The notes: generated from the letters alone by a model not told the origin. Shown: positions 10,090 to 20,674, counted from the stretch's first letter. The stretch: 64,000 nucleotides of DNA from Bdellovibrio sp. (GCA_025359945.1 JANYDD010000031.1:1-64000); one strand, 5' to 3'. Program-made: numbers and translations.

Positions 10090-12029
10090 AGAAATATTGG
10101 GAACACCTAGCCCTGGTAACTACCTATGGAATCTGGGTGGCCTATTCAAGCTTTCGATATATTTTTCATAACAACGATGTGATGCCGATGGAGTCTTTCA
10201 ACCCCATGGTTATTGTTAACTCGATGTTGCACCCCGAACTTTATACCCGAAGCCTTAATCCCGGATTCAAAGCCGTGGGTTGGTCAGTCATTTTCTTGGT
10301 CTACAAATGGATTGAACGCTTCTTTGGAATTCCGACAGATGCGCAAGTTTCTGCTGTGATTTTTTTAGAGGTCCTGACGTTAAGCTTGAGCGCAATCTTT
10401 TTTTTTCGCACACTGTTTCCAAAAAGCTCGGCCTGGGTCGCCTTACTTTTTGGTATTTGGTTGTGCAGCTCGACCGCAAGAGAAATTAATTTTTCCAATT
10501 TTTTTGGTAACAACTTTATTGGCCAGTATTATATATTTTCGGACGCCTTGATTTTTTTAGCCGCATCAATGTGTCTTAGACGAAAATTTTTTGTATCTGG
10601 CTTATTGATTGGGTTGTGCTTTTTGTTTCATCCTACCAAGGCAGTGTTTGCCGGTATTTTCATTTCTGGTTTTTTACTTTTCGATCCAGAGTTTCGGCGC
10701 AGGATAAACCCATGGCTAGGTCTTTCCAGCGCTTTAATTCTAGCTTTACCATGGATGTGGAACAACCTGAAAACTACCCAGGCCTCGACCGAGTTAATGA
10801 AGCCTGATGTCTGGTTGTTTGTCATGGGCCGTACGAGCTATCATTGGATGCAGTTTCAACAAGGTTTTATGGGTCCTATTCATTACCACCGCTTCCTTCC
10901 GTTTTTGTCATACAGCTTAATTTTAGTTTCCTACGTCAAAAGATATCCTCGTCTATGGGACAAAAGACTGACGGGTGGGTTTCTAGCCGTGGCTGCCCTG
11001 GTTGCCCTTGGCATTGCAGCCAGCGTTTTTCCCAATCCCACGTTGATTAAAATGGGATTTCATCGGTCGTTAGATTTTTTTATTTTGTGCTCTCTACCAG
11101 CAATGCTTCAAGCGTTTTACCTAGATATTACCGAGCAGCCGATATGGAGAAGCTTGCTGCCGGTGCTTGTGTTGGTGCTAGCCTTCTCAACAACTGCGAC
11201 TTTTTCAGCGGCTTTGGCTTTGTTTATTGGTATTGAACTCTTTTTTGTTAGTGGCTCTTCTAAAGATGAAATTGGTTTTTTTGTTCGATTCAGCCGCGAA
11301 TTTTACCTTTTGATATGTTTATTGTTAGCCTACTATTTCTGGAAAGGCTGGATGGACCCCTGGAATCGTGGTGTGTACACAGGTCATCTAGAGTTGGCTA
11401 AAATCATCTCAAACCAAATTCCATTATTTATAATTTTTTTATTTGTTTTCTCGGTTTCATTTGCAAAAAAGTACCTGCGAAATTTGCGAATCATTTCTGT
11501 GGTAGTTCTGTGTGCTTTTCTTTCTAGAGAATATTTTAATTCCATTGAATTTGTTTTGCCCGCTAAAATTATATCTGCAGACACAAAGCAGGCTCAACTA
11601 TGGGCCAGGGATAACACGAACGTCGATTCTTTATTTATGTCTGACCCGGCGTTTTCGTCGGGCTGGGAAGGGTATTCCCAACGCAGTCACTTTGGCGGCA
11701 CTTTCCAGTGGCTGTACAGCGCTTTAGCAAACACTTCTAGTCAGAAGGCCTTTGAAGATGGGAAATCGATTTTACGAGATCTGGAAATCGACGTTGATCA
11801 GTACCTTAAAGAAAACACAATGGGATTTATGAACACTCGGTTAAGTCAGATGTACAATTCGTTTGATGATTCAAAAAGAAATTTTTTAAAGCAAAAATAC
11901 GGAATCGATTACTTTATTTATTTGAAACCGTTTAAGAATTTTAAGACTTCTTTTCCTATAGCTTTTGAAAATGACAGCCTTGTGATTTTAAAGTCAGCCA
12001 CAAATTCTATCGACAGGTTGGCAAAGTAG
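10083..12029 (+). CDS. Polytopic inner-membrane protein of the polysaccharide locus, unknown family
   Basis: This 648-residue protein has roughly ten or more hydrophobic helices, spread from residue 5 to about 485, followed by a soluble tail of about 150 residues. The size and layout resemble GT-C-like or Wzy-like membrane enzymes (a large multi-span domain plus a C-terminal periplasmic domain), but I see no diagnostic motif. It starts with TTG at 10083, inside the end of wbpI, with a GGAGAG ribosome site about eight bases upstream, so it is coupled to wbpI. Context suggests a polymerase or a lipid-linked sugar transferase; this is inference only. Confidence 0.72.
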   Translation: MLKKYWEHLALVTTYGIWVAYSSFRYIFHNNDVMPMESFNPMVIVNSMLHPELYTRSLNPGFKAVGWSVIFLVYKWIERFFGIPTDAQVSAVIFLEVLTLSLSAIFFFRTLFPKSSAWVALLFGIWLCSSTAREINFSNFFGNNFIGQYYIFSDALIFLAASMCLRRKFFVSGLLIGLCFLFHPTKAVFAGIFISGFLLFDPEFRRRINPWLGLSSALILALPWMWNNLKTTQASTELMKPDVWLFVMGRTSYHWMQFQQGFMGPIHYHRFLPFLSYSLILVSYVKRYPRLWDKRLTGGFLAVAALVALGIAASVFPNPTLIKMGFHRSLDFFILCSLPAMLQAFYLDITEQPIWRSLLPVLVLVLAFSTTATFSAALALFIGIELFFVSGSSKDEIGFFVRFSREFYLLICLLLAYYFWKGWMDPWNRGVYTGHLELAKIISNQIPLFIIFLFVFSVSFAKKYLRNLRIISVVVLCAFLSREYFNSIEFVLPAKIISADTKQAQLWARDNTNVDSLFMSDPAFSSGWEGYSQRSHFGGTFQWLYSALANTSSQKAFEDGKSILRDLEIDVDQYLKENTMGFMNTRLSQMYNSFDDSKRNFLKQKYGIDYFIYLKPFKNFKTSFPIAFENDSLVILKSATNSIDRLAK

Positions 12030-12066
12030 TGATTTTCTTTAATCGAAAAAATCTTACGGGGACCTT

Positions 12067-12846
12067 ATGAAAAAACTGGAACTTCACTACGATAGAAAAA
12101 AGTTTTGGGAGAACTATTGGAAAGAGTTCCAGGTCGATCAGGAAGAATTTAAAGATCTTGAAATGTACCCTATTGCAATGTCACTGAAATATTGCCGGCC
12201 AAACGACAGAATTCTTGAGTGTGGATTTGGCGCTGGTCGAGTCGTTAGACACCTTCACAAATTTGGTTTTAATGTTGAAGGAATTGAAAATGATCGTTCG
12301 ATTGTCGATCTAGTTAAAACTACGGATCCACGTTTAAAAGTAGAATTCGGGGATATCTGTAAAATGAATTATCCCGCCGGAACTTTCGACGTAGCCTTAT
12401 GCTTTGGCGTGATCGGTGGACTGAATGAAAAAACCGATCCCGCTTTGCACGAGCTCACCCGGGTGGTGAAGCCCGGTGGCTATATTGTAGTCTCTGTCAT
12501 GTTAGACAACTGGGCACGGCGTCTTCAAAAGTTATTAAATCAATTCTCAAAAGAACCACTGGAATTTTATGCATGGATGAACAGTCCTTCGGATTGGGCG
12601 CACTATTTTTCGATTCAAAACTTAAAGGTCATTGATCGCGCCGAGATTATTAGTCGTTATAATGTTTATTATTGGACCCGGTGGCTTAGATCCGCGTTTA
12701 GCAATACCAACTTGAGCGATGCCCGAATTCAAGATGATCAGTATAAACTTAATTTCGTAGGTTTATGTTTTTGGTTTTTGCATAAATTTTTTCTTCGACA
12801 ACAGCTTGCCGCGGGCATGACTTTTACTCTGCAAAAACCCTTGTAA
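12067..12846 (+). CDS. Class I SAM-dependent methyltransferase
   Basis: The 259-residue protein contains the SAM-binding motif I ILECGFGAGRVVRHL near residue 50. An acidic residue after beta-2 (GIENDRS) and the post-motif DVALCFGVIGGL with HELTRVVKPGGYIVVS (about 125-145) are standard for Methyltransf_11-like enzymes. It lies 37 bases after the membrane protein and ends the plus-strand sugar operon. Methylation of the polysaccharide or a terminal cap on the chain is a plausible role; the acceptor is unknown. Confidence 0.85.
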   Translation: MKKLELHYDRKKFWENYWKEFQVDQEEFKDLEMYPIAMSLKYCRPNDRILECGFGAGRVVRHLHKFGFNVEGIENDRSIVDLVKTTDPRLKVEFGDICKMNYPAGTFDVALCFGVIGGLNEKTDPALHELTRVVKPGGYIVVSVMLDNWARRLQKLLNQFSKEPLEFYAWMNSPSDWAHYFSIQNLKVIDRAEIISRYNVYYWTRWLRSAFSNTNLSDARIQDDQYKLNFVGLCFWFLHKFFLRQQLAAGMTFTLQKPL

Positions 12847-13167
12847 CGCATTTGCGATCCAAACTTTTTAATAATGTTTTTTGAATTTGGGCTGGTTTTT
12901 TCTCCCAGCTTTGCGGAAACCTCCAGCCGGTCGTCCGATGCAAAAGAAAAGGTCGGGTCGGTCTGGCGGTCTCGGAGTTCTTCGACGCTGACATTATTAT
13001 TTTTACACTGCCGATCTGTACGTTTTTCGAAGACCCTAAGGCGAACGAGGCCCATTTCAATGTGTATCTTTTGTTCAGTTTTTGAAATTTCAAGATGGTC
13101 TATGATTTACACCGAAATTCCGCCTGCAAATTGGTATAACTCTGAATTTCCTAAATAGGAGTTCCTC
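12847..13167 (+). other. Intergenic region without convincing gene
   Basis: The 321 bases between the methyltransferase and the repeat protein hold short open frames on both strands, but none has a ribosome site or recognisable protein. Its end carries TATAAC at 13135-13140, a possible -10 box without a good -35, and AGGAG at 13157-13161, the ribosome site of the next gene. Confidence 0.5.
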
Positions 13168-13170
13168 TTG
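13157..13170 (+). promoter_or_regulatory. Ribosome binding site fixing a TTG start
   Basis: AGGAG at 13157-13161 sits six bases before TTG at 13168. It supports this TTG as the start of the repeat protein, whose first residues then form a clean signal peptide. Confidence 0.7.
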
Positions 13171-13869
13171 AGATTTCACAATTTTTGGCGATGCGTTTTA
13201 TTTTTCGCTTTTTTTGGATTTTTCCCAAATGCTTTTTCGGCTCCAAAAGATATCAGAGTTCGCGCCGAGGGGGACTGGTACCAAGGCAAAGCGAACTCAT
13301 ATTTCAAAGGGATTCGAATTAGTTTTGTGGAGCAGGGCGTGCTAGATCCGGTGACAGGTAGGCCAACTTCAAAAAATAGTCCGGTGATTTCTGTTCCTCC
13401 TGCTGGCTATTTGAGAGCGACAAAGCCCAAGGCTTTATCTTCTTTCATTGATCCTTACGCTTTATCAGCTATGCTTGAGGAGGCTTTACAAAGCGGCTCT
13501 CTCACTCTTCATCAATCGTTGGATCTAGTTCGCAGTGACAACTGGATGTTAAAGACAATGAATTATAAAAACTCAAAGCTTCTAAAACCACCTAAGAATT
13601 ATCGGGCCCAGTTTCAAAGCAATCTTTCATCAGGTGTCGGGACAAACAAAGACTTCACTTTAGTCATTACTGGTCCTGGAATTATGGACCCGCAAACGCG
13701 ACGTCCAGCGGCCTTGATCAGCGTGCCGATCTATGACTTCCAAGTTGTCAGCGCACGGAAACAGGGATCTGTTAGCCCTTATGTTTTGGCTGCACTTATC
13801 GAACAGGCTTTGCAGTCGGAATCGATAACCGCTAGACAAGTCTCGAAAATTATTTCTCGGCCTGAATAG
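13168..13869 (+). CDS. Secreted repeat protein, first two repeats, ends at an in-frame amber codon
   Basis: The TTG start gives a signal peptide (hydrophobic core residues about 8-22, cleavage after AFSA), then two copies of a domain of about 95 residues. Each copy has a strand-rich part with (V/I)xxPG(V/I)(M/L)DPxTxRP, then DPYALSAMLEEALQSGSLT or a close match, and ends with a helix. Repeat 1 closes with SDNW. At the equivalent place repeat 2 reads RPE followed by TAG, and the same frame continues at once with a third repeat at 13870. TAG therefore stands where the repeat has Trp (TGG). The domain family is unknown to me; the export signal suggests the periplasm or outside. Confidence 0.75.
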   Translation: MRFHNFWRCVLFFAFFGFFPNAFSAPKDIRVRAEGDWYQGKANSYFKGIRISFVEQGVLDPVTGRPTSKNSPVISVPPAGYLRATKPKALSSFIDPYALSAMLEEALQSGSLTLHQSLDLVRSDNWMLKTMNYKNSKLLKPPKNYRAQFQSNLSSGVGTNKDFTLVITGPGIMDPQTRRPAALISVPIYDFQVVSARKQGSVSPYVLAALIEQALQSESITARQVSKIISRPE

Positions 13870-14277
13870 TTGACCCACTTTTCTCAATATGTTTTTAAAT
13901 CTCCAAGGCAGAATCCCCGGGAATTTCGCGCCACCTATGAACTTGCCGATGCCGTCACTGAACAAAATGGGACAAAATACGGTCAGATTGTGATCACCGG
14001 TCCTGAATTGGTCGACACCGATTTCAAAAGCCATCCAATTGAAATTCCGCAGATTGGATTTGTTAATTCGCCTGTTGCCCAAGAAAAGACTTACATAGAT
14101 CCGCAAGCGCTAGCATTTATGATCGAAAAAGCACTTCGCCAAAAAACATTGACCATCGAGCAAGTCATCGCGTTTCTTTCCGAAAACGATTGGCATCGAA
14201 ATTTAAAGTCTGGGTCTGAATTCTATAAAAAACTGACTAAAGAAAACACTGCGGTCAAAGTCTGCAAAGGACGATAA
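13870..14277 (+). pseudogene. Third repeat of the interrupted secreted protein, downstream of the amber codon
   Basis: This segment is in the same frame as the preceding gene and begins directly after its TAG. It has the same domain again: VITGPELVD near residue 45, then YIDPQALAFMIEKALRQKTLT and SENDW. The 23-residue linker between the Trp or stop and the next repeat is identical in length to the linker after repeat 1. No ribosome site precedes the TTG at 13870 and no signal peptide follows it, so it is unlikely to be an independent gene. Together the parts make a protein of about 369 residues. A recent nonsense mutation, programmed readthrough or a sequence error could each explain the break. 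Confidence 0.65.
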
Positions 14278-14317
14278 CGAGTCGCCGATGGTTGGTTGAT
14301 TTTTCAAAATCAGGCGA

Positions 14318-17020
14318 TCAATGAGCTTGCTCCCAATTTGGCCCTATACCGACGCTGACTTTCAGCGGAACTTTTAACTTCATAACATTTTCCATAATGT
14401 GGACAATTTGTTGCTGCGACTTCAGCAATTTCTCTTCGGTATCTTCGAACAAAAGCTCATCGTGGATTTGCAAAACCATGGGGACGTCAATCTGTTGATC
14501 TAAAAGAATCATAGATTTTTTCACCAGGTCAGCGGCGGTCCCTTGAATGGGGGCGTTGATGGCCGCGCGTTCACCTGCCTTGCGAACAGCACCGTTCTGA
14601 GATTTTAATTCTTTGATGTAACGGCGACGCCCAAACAAAGTCTCGGCGTAACCCTTTTCGTGCGCATCTTGAATTGTTTTTTGCATATAATTTTGAACGC
14701 CTTTAAAACGCTCAAAATACTTGGTGATAATCGCTTGACCCTCGGATCTAGAAATAGAGAGCGTGTCACTTAGGCCAAAGGCACCCTGGCCGTAGGCGAT
14801 GCCAAAGTTCACAGCCTTTGCCGTTCGCCGCATCTCGGGGGTGATAGTAGAGATTGGTGTCGAAAATATTTCGCTGGCAGTGATCGAATGAATATCTAAA
14901 TCATTTAAAAAAGCTTGAATCATATTTTCATCGTCGGCAATATGAGCTAGAATCCGAAGCTCGATTTGGCTGTAATCGATGCTCATAATTTTTTTACCTT
15001 CGGCCGCAGTGAAAGCTCGTCGAATGCGTGTTCCCCGGGCAGATCTGATAGGGATATTCTGCAAATTGGGCTCAGTGCTGGAAAGTCTACCGGTCGAAGT
15101 TAATGCTTGGTGAAAAGTGGTGTGTAGTCGTCCGTCCGCTCCTACCCACTGGCCCAAAGCATCGACGTAAGTGGATTTTAGTTTTGAACATTCGCGGAAT
15201 TCCAGCATCAGTTTGGCGATGGGATAATCTTTCTGCAGTTTTTCAAGAACTTCGGTGTCGGTTGAAAATCCCGTTTTAGTTTTTTTCCCGGTTGGGATTT
15301 TCATCTTTTCGAACATGATTTGCGCCAGCTGTTTAGGGCTAGCCACATTAAAAGTTTCACCAGTAATTTCAAAAATCTGTTTTTCGATTTGTTGGATCTC
15401 GCCTTGCAGTTCGAGGCTTTGAATTTTTAATAAATTCTGATCGACTTGTACTCCCCGCCTTTCCATCCTTAGCAAAACATCAACTAAAGGCAAATCTAGA
15501 TCCTTGAAAACGCTTTTCAATTGCCTATCTTGAATCAGCGACGAAATTTTTACTTCCAATGCTTTTATCTGGCTCAAAAATTCAGAAGGAGATTTCGCCG
15601 GACCAGACAAAGTTGTCCCCGCCAAATAACGTCCCGAGAGATTTTCAATACTTAAATTTTCTCCGGGATCCAAAACATACGCAGCAAGCTCTAAATCAAA
15701 AAGCACTGCACTTTTTTCTAACCATTGAATTTGATCCGCCGATGGCACTTCTGCTACGCCAACGTCAGTTGATTCTAAATTCATTTCCAATTGAGGCGCA
15801 GGTTGCAGGCCAACATTCAAAACTTTATGCAGCATTTTTTTAATTTGATAACCCTTTATTCCAAACGAATTGCCATGCTGAGCAGAAGTCTCCGAAGTCT
15901 TATGGGCGGCCAGTGACATATAAAGTTTGGATTCAAAATCAAAAATCCAAACAGGTTGCCCTAAATTCTTCCACTCATCGAGTGTTTTTAGGCTGAAGTT
16001 TTCGAATTTCTCGTCAATTTTCTCGATGACTTTTTCGATGACTTTTTCAATTGAATTTCCGTTTGAGATTTCGTTGGAACTGTCATTTGAATCGATTTCT
16101 TTTGGCGGTCCTGTGAAATCGGGTGGCCTGATCAAATTGACATTTGAATTTGATTTATACTCAAATGGCGACGCAGTTTCGATCTGTTTTTCTAAACTTT
16201 TAAAGTTGAGCTCGCGCAGAAGCTCCAGCATTTCTTGTTTTTTAAAGGGGCGCATTTCGTAGTGCGATAATTCTTGGTCTATCGGCACATCAATTTTGAT
16301 CCGGCATAATTGTTTCGACAGAAATGCGTTTGCTTTTCCGTTCATTAGTTTTTCACGCAGTTTTTTGTTTTCTACTTGGTCAATGCCATCAAATAATTTT
16401 TCTAAAGTACCAAATTGTTCCAAAAGCTTGATGGCACCTTTGGGTCCAATTCCGTGAACTCCGGGGACGTTGTCAGAAGTGTCGCCGACTAGGCTTAGAT
16501 AATCCAAGAAAGATTCCGGAAGAATTCCCCATTTTTCTTTCACTTTTGGTGGATCGTAAACCACCTCTTTCATCGTGTCGTAAAGAAACACGTGATTTTG
16601 GATCAACTGTCCAAAATCTTTATCGCCCGAGACAATATAGACTTCGCAATTATTTTTTTTTCCAATTTCGACCAAGGTGCCGATCAAATCATCCGCTTCA
16701 AAAAGATCTTTTTCCACCGCCGGAATTCCCATAAAGTCGGCGATTTTTTTTAAGTAAGGAAATTGCGGCACCAAATCTTCGGGGACTTCGGAACGATGAG
16801 CTTTGTATTCAGAATAAATTTCTTTTCGAAACGACGGCGTGGGCAAATCGTGGCAAAACACGATCAAGTCCGGCTTCTGTTCCCGGATTAGCTTTAAAAT
16901 CATGCTTAAAAAACCATACAACGCGTTGGTCGGCATGCCGGTCGGCGAACTCAAAGATCGAATCGCGAAAAAAGCTCTAAAGAAAAGCGAACTCACGTCG
17001 ACAAGATATAATTTCTTCAT
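14318..17020 (-). CDS. polA: DNA polymerase I
   Basis: The 900-residue protein has the full three-domain layout. The 5'-nuclease domain (about 1-290) has the acidic cluster around FEADDLIGT and the HhH region GVHGIGPKGAIKLL. The middle 3'-5' exonuclease-like domain keeps DFE as motif I, but the motif II Asp appears replaced in the IKGYQIKKML segment and no motif III YxxxD is present, so proofreading is probably lost. The polymerase domain is intact, with DYSQIELR near 680 (motif A), RRTAKAVNFGIAYG (O helix) and IHDELLFE near 855 (motif C). A Ser/Asn/Glu-rich low-complexity linker of about 50 residues lies between the first two domains. It is the last gene of the eno-ftsB-HTH-polA run. Confidence 0.97.
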   Translation of the reverse strand: MKKLYLVDVSSLFFRAFFAIRSLSSPTGMPTNALYGFLSMILKLIREQKPDLIVFCHDLPTPSFRKEIYSEYKAHRSEVPEDLVPQFPYLKKIADFMGIPAVEKDLFEADDLIGTLVEIGKKNNCEVYIVSGDKDFGQLIQNHVFLYDTMKEVVYDPPKVKEKWGILPESFLDYLSLVGDTSDNVPGVHGIGPKGAIKLLEQFGTLEKLFDGIDQVENKKLREKLMNGKANAFLSKQLCRIKIDVPIDQELSHYEMRPFKKQEMLELLRELNFKSLEKQIETASPFEYKSNSNVNLIRPPDFTGPPKEIDSNDSSNEISNGNSIEKVIEKVIEKIDEKFENFSLKTLDEWKNLGQPVWIFDFESKLYMSLAAHKTSETSAQHGNSFGIKGYQIKKMLHKVLNVGLQPAPQLEMNLESTDVGVAEVPSADQIQWLEKSAVLFDLELAAYVLDPGENLSIENLSGRYLAGTTLSGPAKSPSEFLSQIKALEVKISSLIQDRQLKSVFKDLDLPLVDVLLRMERRGVQVDQNLLKIQSLELQGEIQQIEKQIFEITGETFNVASPKQLAQIMFEKMKIPTGKKTKTGFSTDTEVLEKLQKDYPIAKLMLEFRECSKLKSTYVDALGQWVGADGRLHTTFHQALTSTGRLSSTEPNLQNIPIRSARGTRIRRAFTAAEGKKIMSIDYSQIELRILAHIADDENMIQAFLNDLDIHSITASEIFSTPISTITPEMRRTAKAVNFGIAYGQGAFGLSDTLSISRSEGQAIITKYFERFKGVQNYMQKTIQDAHEKGYAETLFGRRRYIKELKSQNGAVRKAGERAAINAPIQGTAADLVKKSMILLDQQIDVPMVLQIHDELLFEDTEEKLLKSQQQIVHIMENVMKLKVPLKVSVGIGPNWEQAH

Positions 17021-17078
17021 TTAAAAGTTTTATGTTTTTATTGCACAAGCAGGCAAGAACGAAACTACCGTCGACGGC

Positions 17079-17369
17079 TTAATTATTTTCAGAAAATCTT
17101 TTTTTGACTGTCGCTAAATCTGTTTGTCCTAAATGATTTTCATCCAAGAATTTTTCTACCCGTGGATTTTGCAACACTTCATCAGCTTGGAATTCAGCTT
17201 GCTTTTCTAAAAGCTCTAGGACGTGGAGGTGTTTTGCGGCCGGGGACAAACTGCCAGATTCAAGATCTTTGATAAAGTCACAATCGCAGTTCAAATGCCT
17301 AGCCAAATCGGATTGACTCCATCCCAAACGAAGTCGCAAATCTTTGATCTTGATCGAATTCCATTCCAT
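17079..17369 (-). CDS. Small XRE-type helix-turn-helix protein
   Basis: The 96-residue protein has an N-terminal XRE/Cro HTH: IKDLRLRLGWSQSDLARHL (about 8-26), then CDFIKDLESGSLSP for the recognition helix and the following turn. The C-terminal 40 residues are acidic and helical and have no domain I recognise. It is probably a DNA-binding protein of the RodZ-HTH or simple repressor kind, but there is no membrane span as in RodZ. It lies between ftsB and polA in the same direction, 58 bases from polA. Confidence 0.75.
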   Translation of the reverse strand: MEWNSIKIKDLRLRLGWSQSDLARHLNCDCDFIKDLESGSLSPAAKHLHVLELLEKQAEFQADEVLQNPRVEKFLDENHLGQTDLATVKKRFSENN

Positions 17370-17435
17370 CTAGTGATTTTGAATGGATTCGTCTAAAAAA
17401 GCAAGACGGTGAGTAAAATCTCCCAACGTTCGAGC

Positions 17436-17726
17436 TTAGGTTTCCGGGTCTTCGCCGTCGGGAAAAACAAACAGAAGATCATTCTCGCCGACCAAATCAA
17501 AGTGATCGACGGCCTGTCGCTCTAGGTAGCTGGGGTCTTTTACAAGTTCGATCTGTTGCTCGATTTTTTTAATATCTAGAAGGTCCTGCTGGCGCATTTC
17601 TGCCAAGTGCTGCTGTCCCTTGATTAGACTGTAAAGATTAGTGACTGTGTCGTAAAAAGCCAAATGGCAGACCAAATAGATCAAGCAACAAACAAAGATT
17701 TTCTTGGGCTGATTTAACCACTGCAT
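17436..17726 (-). CDS. ftsB: FtsB/DivIC-like septum formation initiator protein
   Basis: This is a bitopic protein of 96 residues with a short cytoplasmic N-terminus, one membrane helix (about 10-26) and a periplasmic coiled coil (about 30-65). The C-terminal pattern DPSYLERQAVDHFDLVGENDLLFVFP matches the septum-initiator family. FtsB bridges FtsL and FtsQ in the divisome. It lies directly downstream of eno, a gene pair common in Proteobacteria, which supports the call. Confidence 0.82.
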   Translation of the reverse strand: MQWLNQPKKIFVCCLIYLVCHLAFYDTVTNLYSLIKGQQHLAEMRQQDLLDIKKIEQQIELVKDPSYLERQAVDHFDLVGENDLLFVFPDGEDPET

Positions 17727-17761
17727 ACAGTTTCGATGTTAAAAGATTCACGACCGTCAAA

Positions 17762-19042
<1,281 letters not shown>

Positions 19043-20155
19043 TTACTCGCTTGTTTTATTTGCATGCTCTGCGTGGCTGGTATTTTGTGAATTCAAAACT
19101 TCCATAAACTCAAAGCCAGATAATTTTAAATTGGGTAACTGCTGTTCGCCCGCCAAAGTGGAATTCGTGGAAGTCGGTGAAAGCGACGACGTCGCAGCCG
19201 AAAGCATCGAAGGGCGTGATACAAGCGGATCATGAATGTTTTTCTTTTGAAAAATTTGATAACACTCTTGAACAGAAGCCGGAAATGTTTTGGTGACATA
19301 CTCCCAATCCACTCGGCGCAAAATCTCTTTGGCCATGGGATTTGTTTTTGTCATCGCCGTTAGTAAAGAAATCACCTGTTGCGCTCGAACCAAATAATCC
19401 GAAAGCCTTGAAACTTGGTTTTTTAATCTTACAAAATCTTCTAAATCATTGGGTGCCTGATCGTACGTCGCAGGGACCTGAACTTGCTTGCTTCGCTCTT
19501 GCAATTCTTTATTCTTTTGCTGAAGTTCTTGCTGGGTTTTCTCTAAGGTTGCCATCACTGTTCGCAAAAGATCAGGGCTGATTTGGTGGCCGGGGTCTAT
19601 CCCTGAAAAAATCGAAACTTCAGAATTCCACAAAATTTGAACGTGGATGCCGGACCAACGACATTCAGCCAAACCTTGACCCACAAAAAGGGGCAAAGTT
19701 TCGAAAGCGCGCGATAAATGATGCGTGGTCAGCGGGTAAAGGTCCGAGGAAATCGGAAGGTCAAACTGTATTCCACCGGAAGATTTAATTAAATTCGCCA
19801 GAGGAGGCTCAGGTGAAATAAAATAGCCTAAAAAACGTTCGGGTTGCGACAGAATCTCTTGAGGTTCGGGCATCATCCTAAGCACCGAATCTAGCAAACC
19901 CCAAGATCGAAGCTCTGGAACTTGGTGACCAATTTTTTCCAGAAGATCGACGTCGTAGTTACCCTGATAAAGCCTTACAACCTGCGAAAGAAAGTGTTCC
20001 ATTTCTTGGGCCTTCAGCCAGTAGGATGTGTCTTTCAGGAACTCTTCGGGCAACGTAGAGGTCTCGATCAGGGGACTTAGGTCATCGCCCGAGGCCTCTA
20101 AAAAACTTAAAACTGAGTTCGTGATCTTACAACTAAAGTTCATTTTGTTTATCAT
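19043..20155 (-). CDS. Hypothetical protein with AraC-N-terminal-like region and coiled coil
   Basis: This 370-residue protein has no signal peptide. Residues about 1-190 read like a compact alpha/beta sensor fold; the sequence recalls the ligand-binding part of some AraC-type regulators and guanylate-cyclase-associated sensors, but no DNA-binding domain follows. A Gln/Glu-rich coiled coil spans about 195-225, then a helical part and a Ser/Thr-rich tail. A second start is possible at ATG 20143. It is co-directional with eno. Function unknown; a signalling adaptor is a guess. Confidence 0.65.
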   Translation of the reverse strand: MINKMNFSCKITNSVLSFLEASGDDLSPLIETSTLPEEFLKDTSYWLKAQEMEHFLSQVVRLYQGNYDVDLLEKIGHQVPELRSWGLLDSVLRMMPEPQEILSQPERFLGYFISPEPPLANLIKSSGGIQFDLPISSDLYPLTTHHLSRAFETLPLFVGQGLAECRWSGIHVQILWNSEVSIFSGIDPGHQISPDLLRTVMATLEKTQQELQQKNKELQERSKQVQVPATYDQAPNDLEDFVRLKNQVSRLSDYLVRAQQVISLLTAMTKTNPMAKEILRRVDWEYVTKTFPASVQECYQIFQKKNIHDPLVSRPSMLSAATSSLSPTSTNSTLAGEQQLPNLKLSGFEFMEVLNSQNTSHAEHANKTSE

Positions 20156-20251
20156 TAATCAAATGAGTACCTTATGACAAATCTAAATCACGAAACTTGT
20201 GCTTAAAATTTGGGCGGTCTCTCTAACAAAAATGATGTGAAACCAGTTTGA

Positions 20252-20674
20252 TCACTTTGCAGTCGTAGCTGGAACGATACTCTCAGAAGCAAGAGCTTCA
20301 GTGTAGAAGATGCCTTTGATGCTGGCGGTGCCTTGGCCGTAGTTCATCATATTCATTCCGGTCTTGGTAACTGAGTCCACCAAAATCGCGTCGGCACCGC
20401 AACTTCAGGCCTCGGGCTTGGCGATATCAATCGCGTGCTGAATGGATTTGTCGGCAAAAAGCGTGGTTCCCTTAGAGGATCCCAAAACGCAAGCCACTTC
20501 GTACTTTCGTTTGATTGTCGATGCTTCGGAGTAAACGTCAAGTTGGCAGTCCTCGGCCTTTGGAGGAAGCTTTTTAATCGTAGCAATGTCAATGCTGGCG
20601 CACGAAGAAAGTCCAAGAACCGTAGCAACGATCAACGAACCACTGATCAAAATGGGCACGACTTTTCCAATCAC
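20252..20674 (-). pseudogene. Small lipoprotein gene interrupted by an in-frame TGA
   Basis: The ATG at 20674 opens a lipoprotein signal peptide with the lipobox LSSC (Cys about 25). The frame continues to a TGA at 20405-20407, after 89 residues. Beyond it the same frame goes on for 50 codons without a break to a TGA at 20252, reading SCGADAILVDSV and TGMNMMNYGQG, which looks like real coding sequence. Small lipoproteins with a GADAI(L/V) block near the end are common, so the TGA seems to have split one gene of about 140 codons. Either the truncated lipoprotein is made or the gene is dead. Confidence 0.62.

Noticed and set aside
12738-13158. Overlapping open frames of 89-105 codons between the methyltransferase and the repeat protein
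   Set aside because: Different frames and strands compete; none has a ribosome site, signal peptide or recognisable motif, and one overlaps the methyltransferase end.
13660-14106. 148-codon minus-strand open frame
   Set aside because: Antisense to repeats 2 and 3 of the secreted repeat protein; no protein features.
20405-20407. TGA as selenocysteine or reassigned codon
   Set aside because: TGA ends many intact genes in this window (for example 976-978), and no plausible SECIS hairpin follows it.
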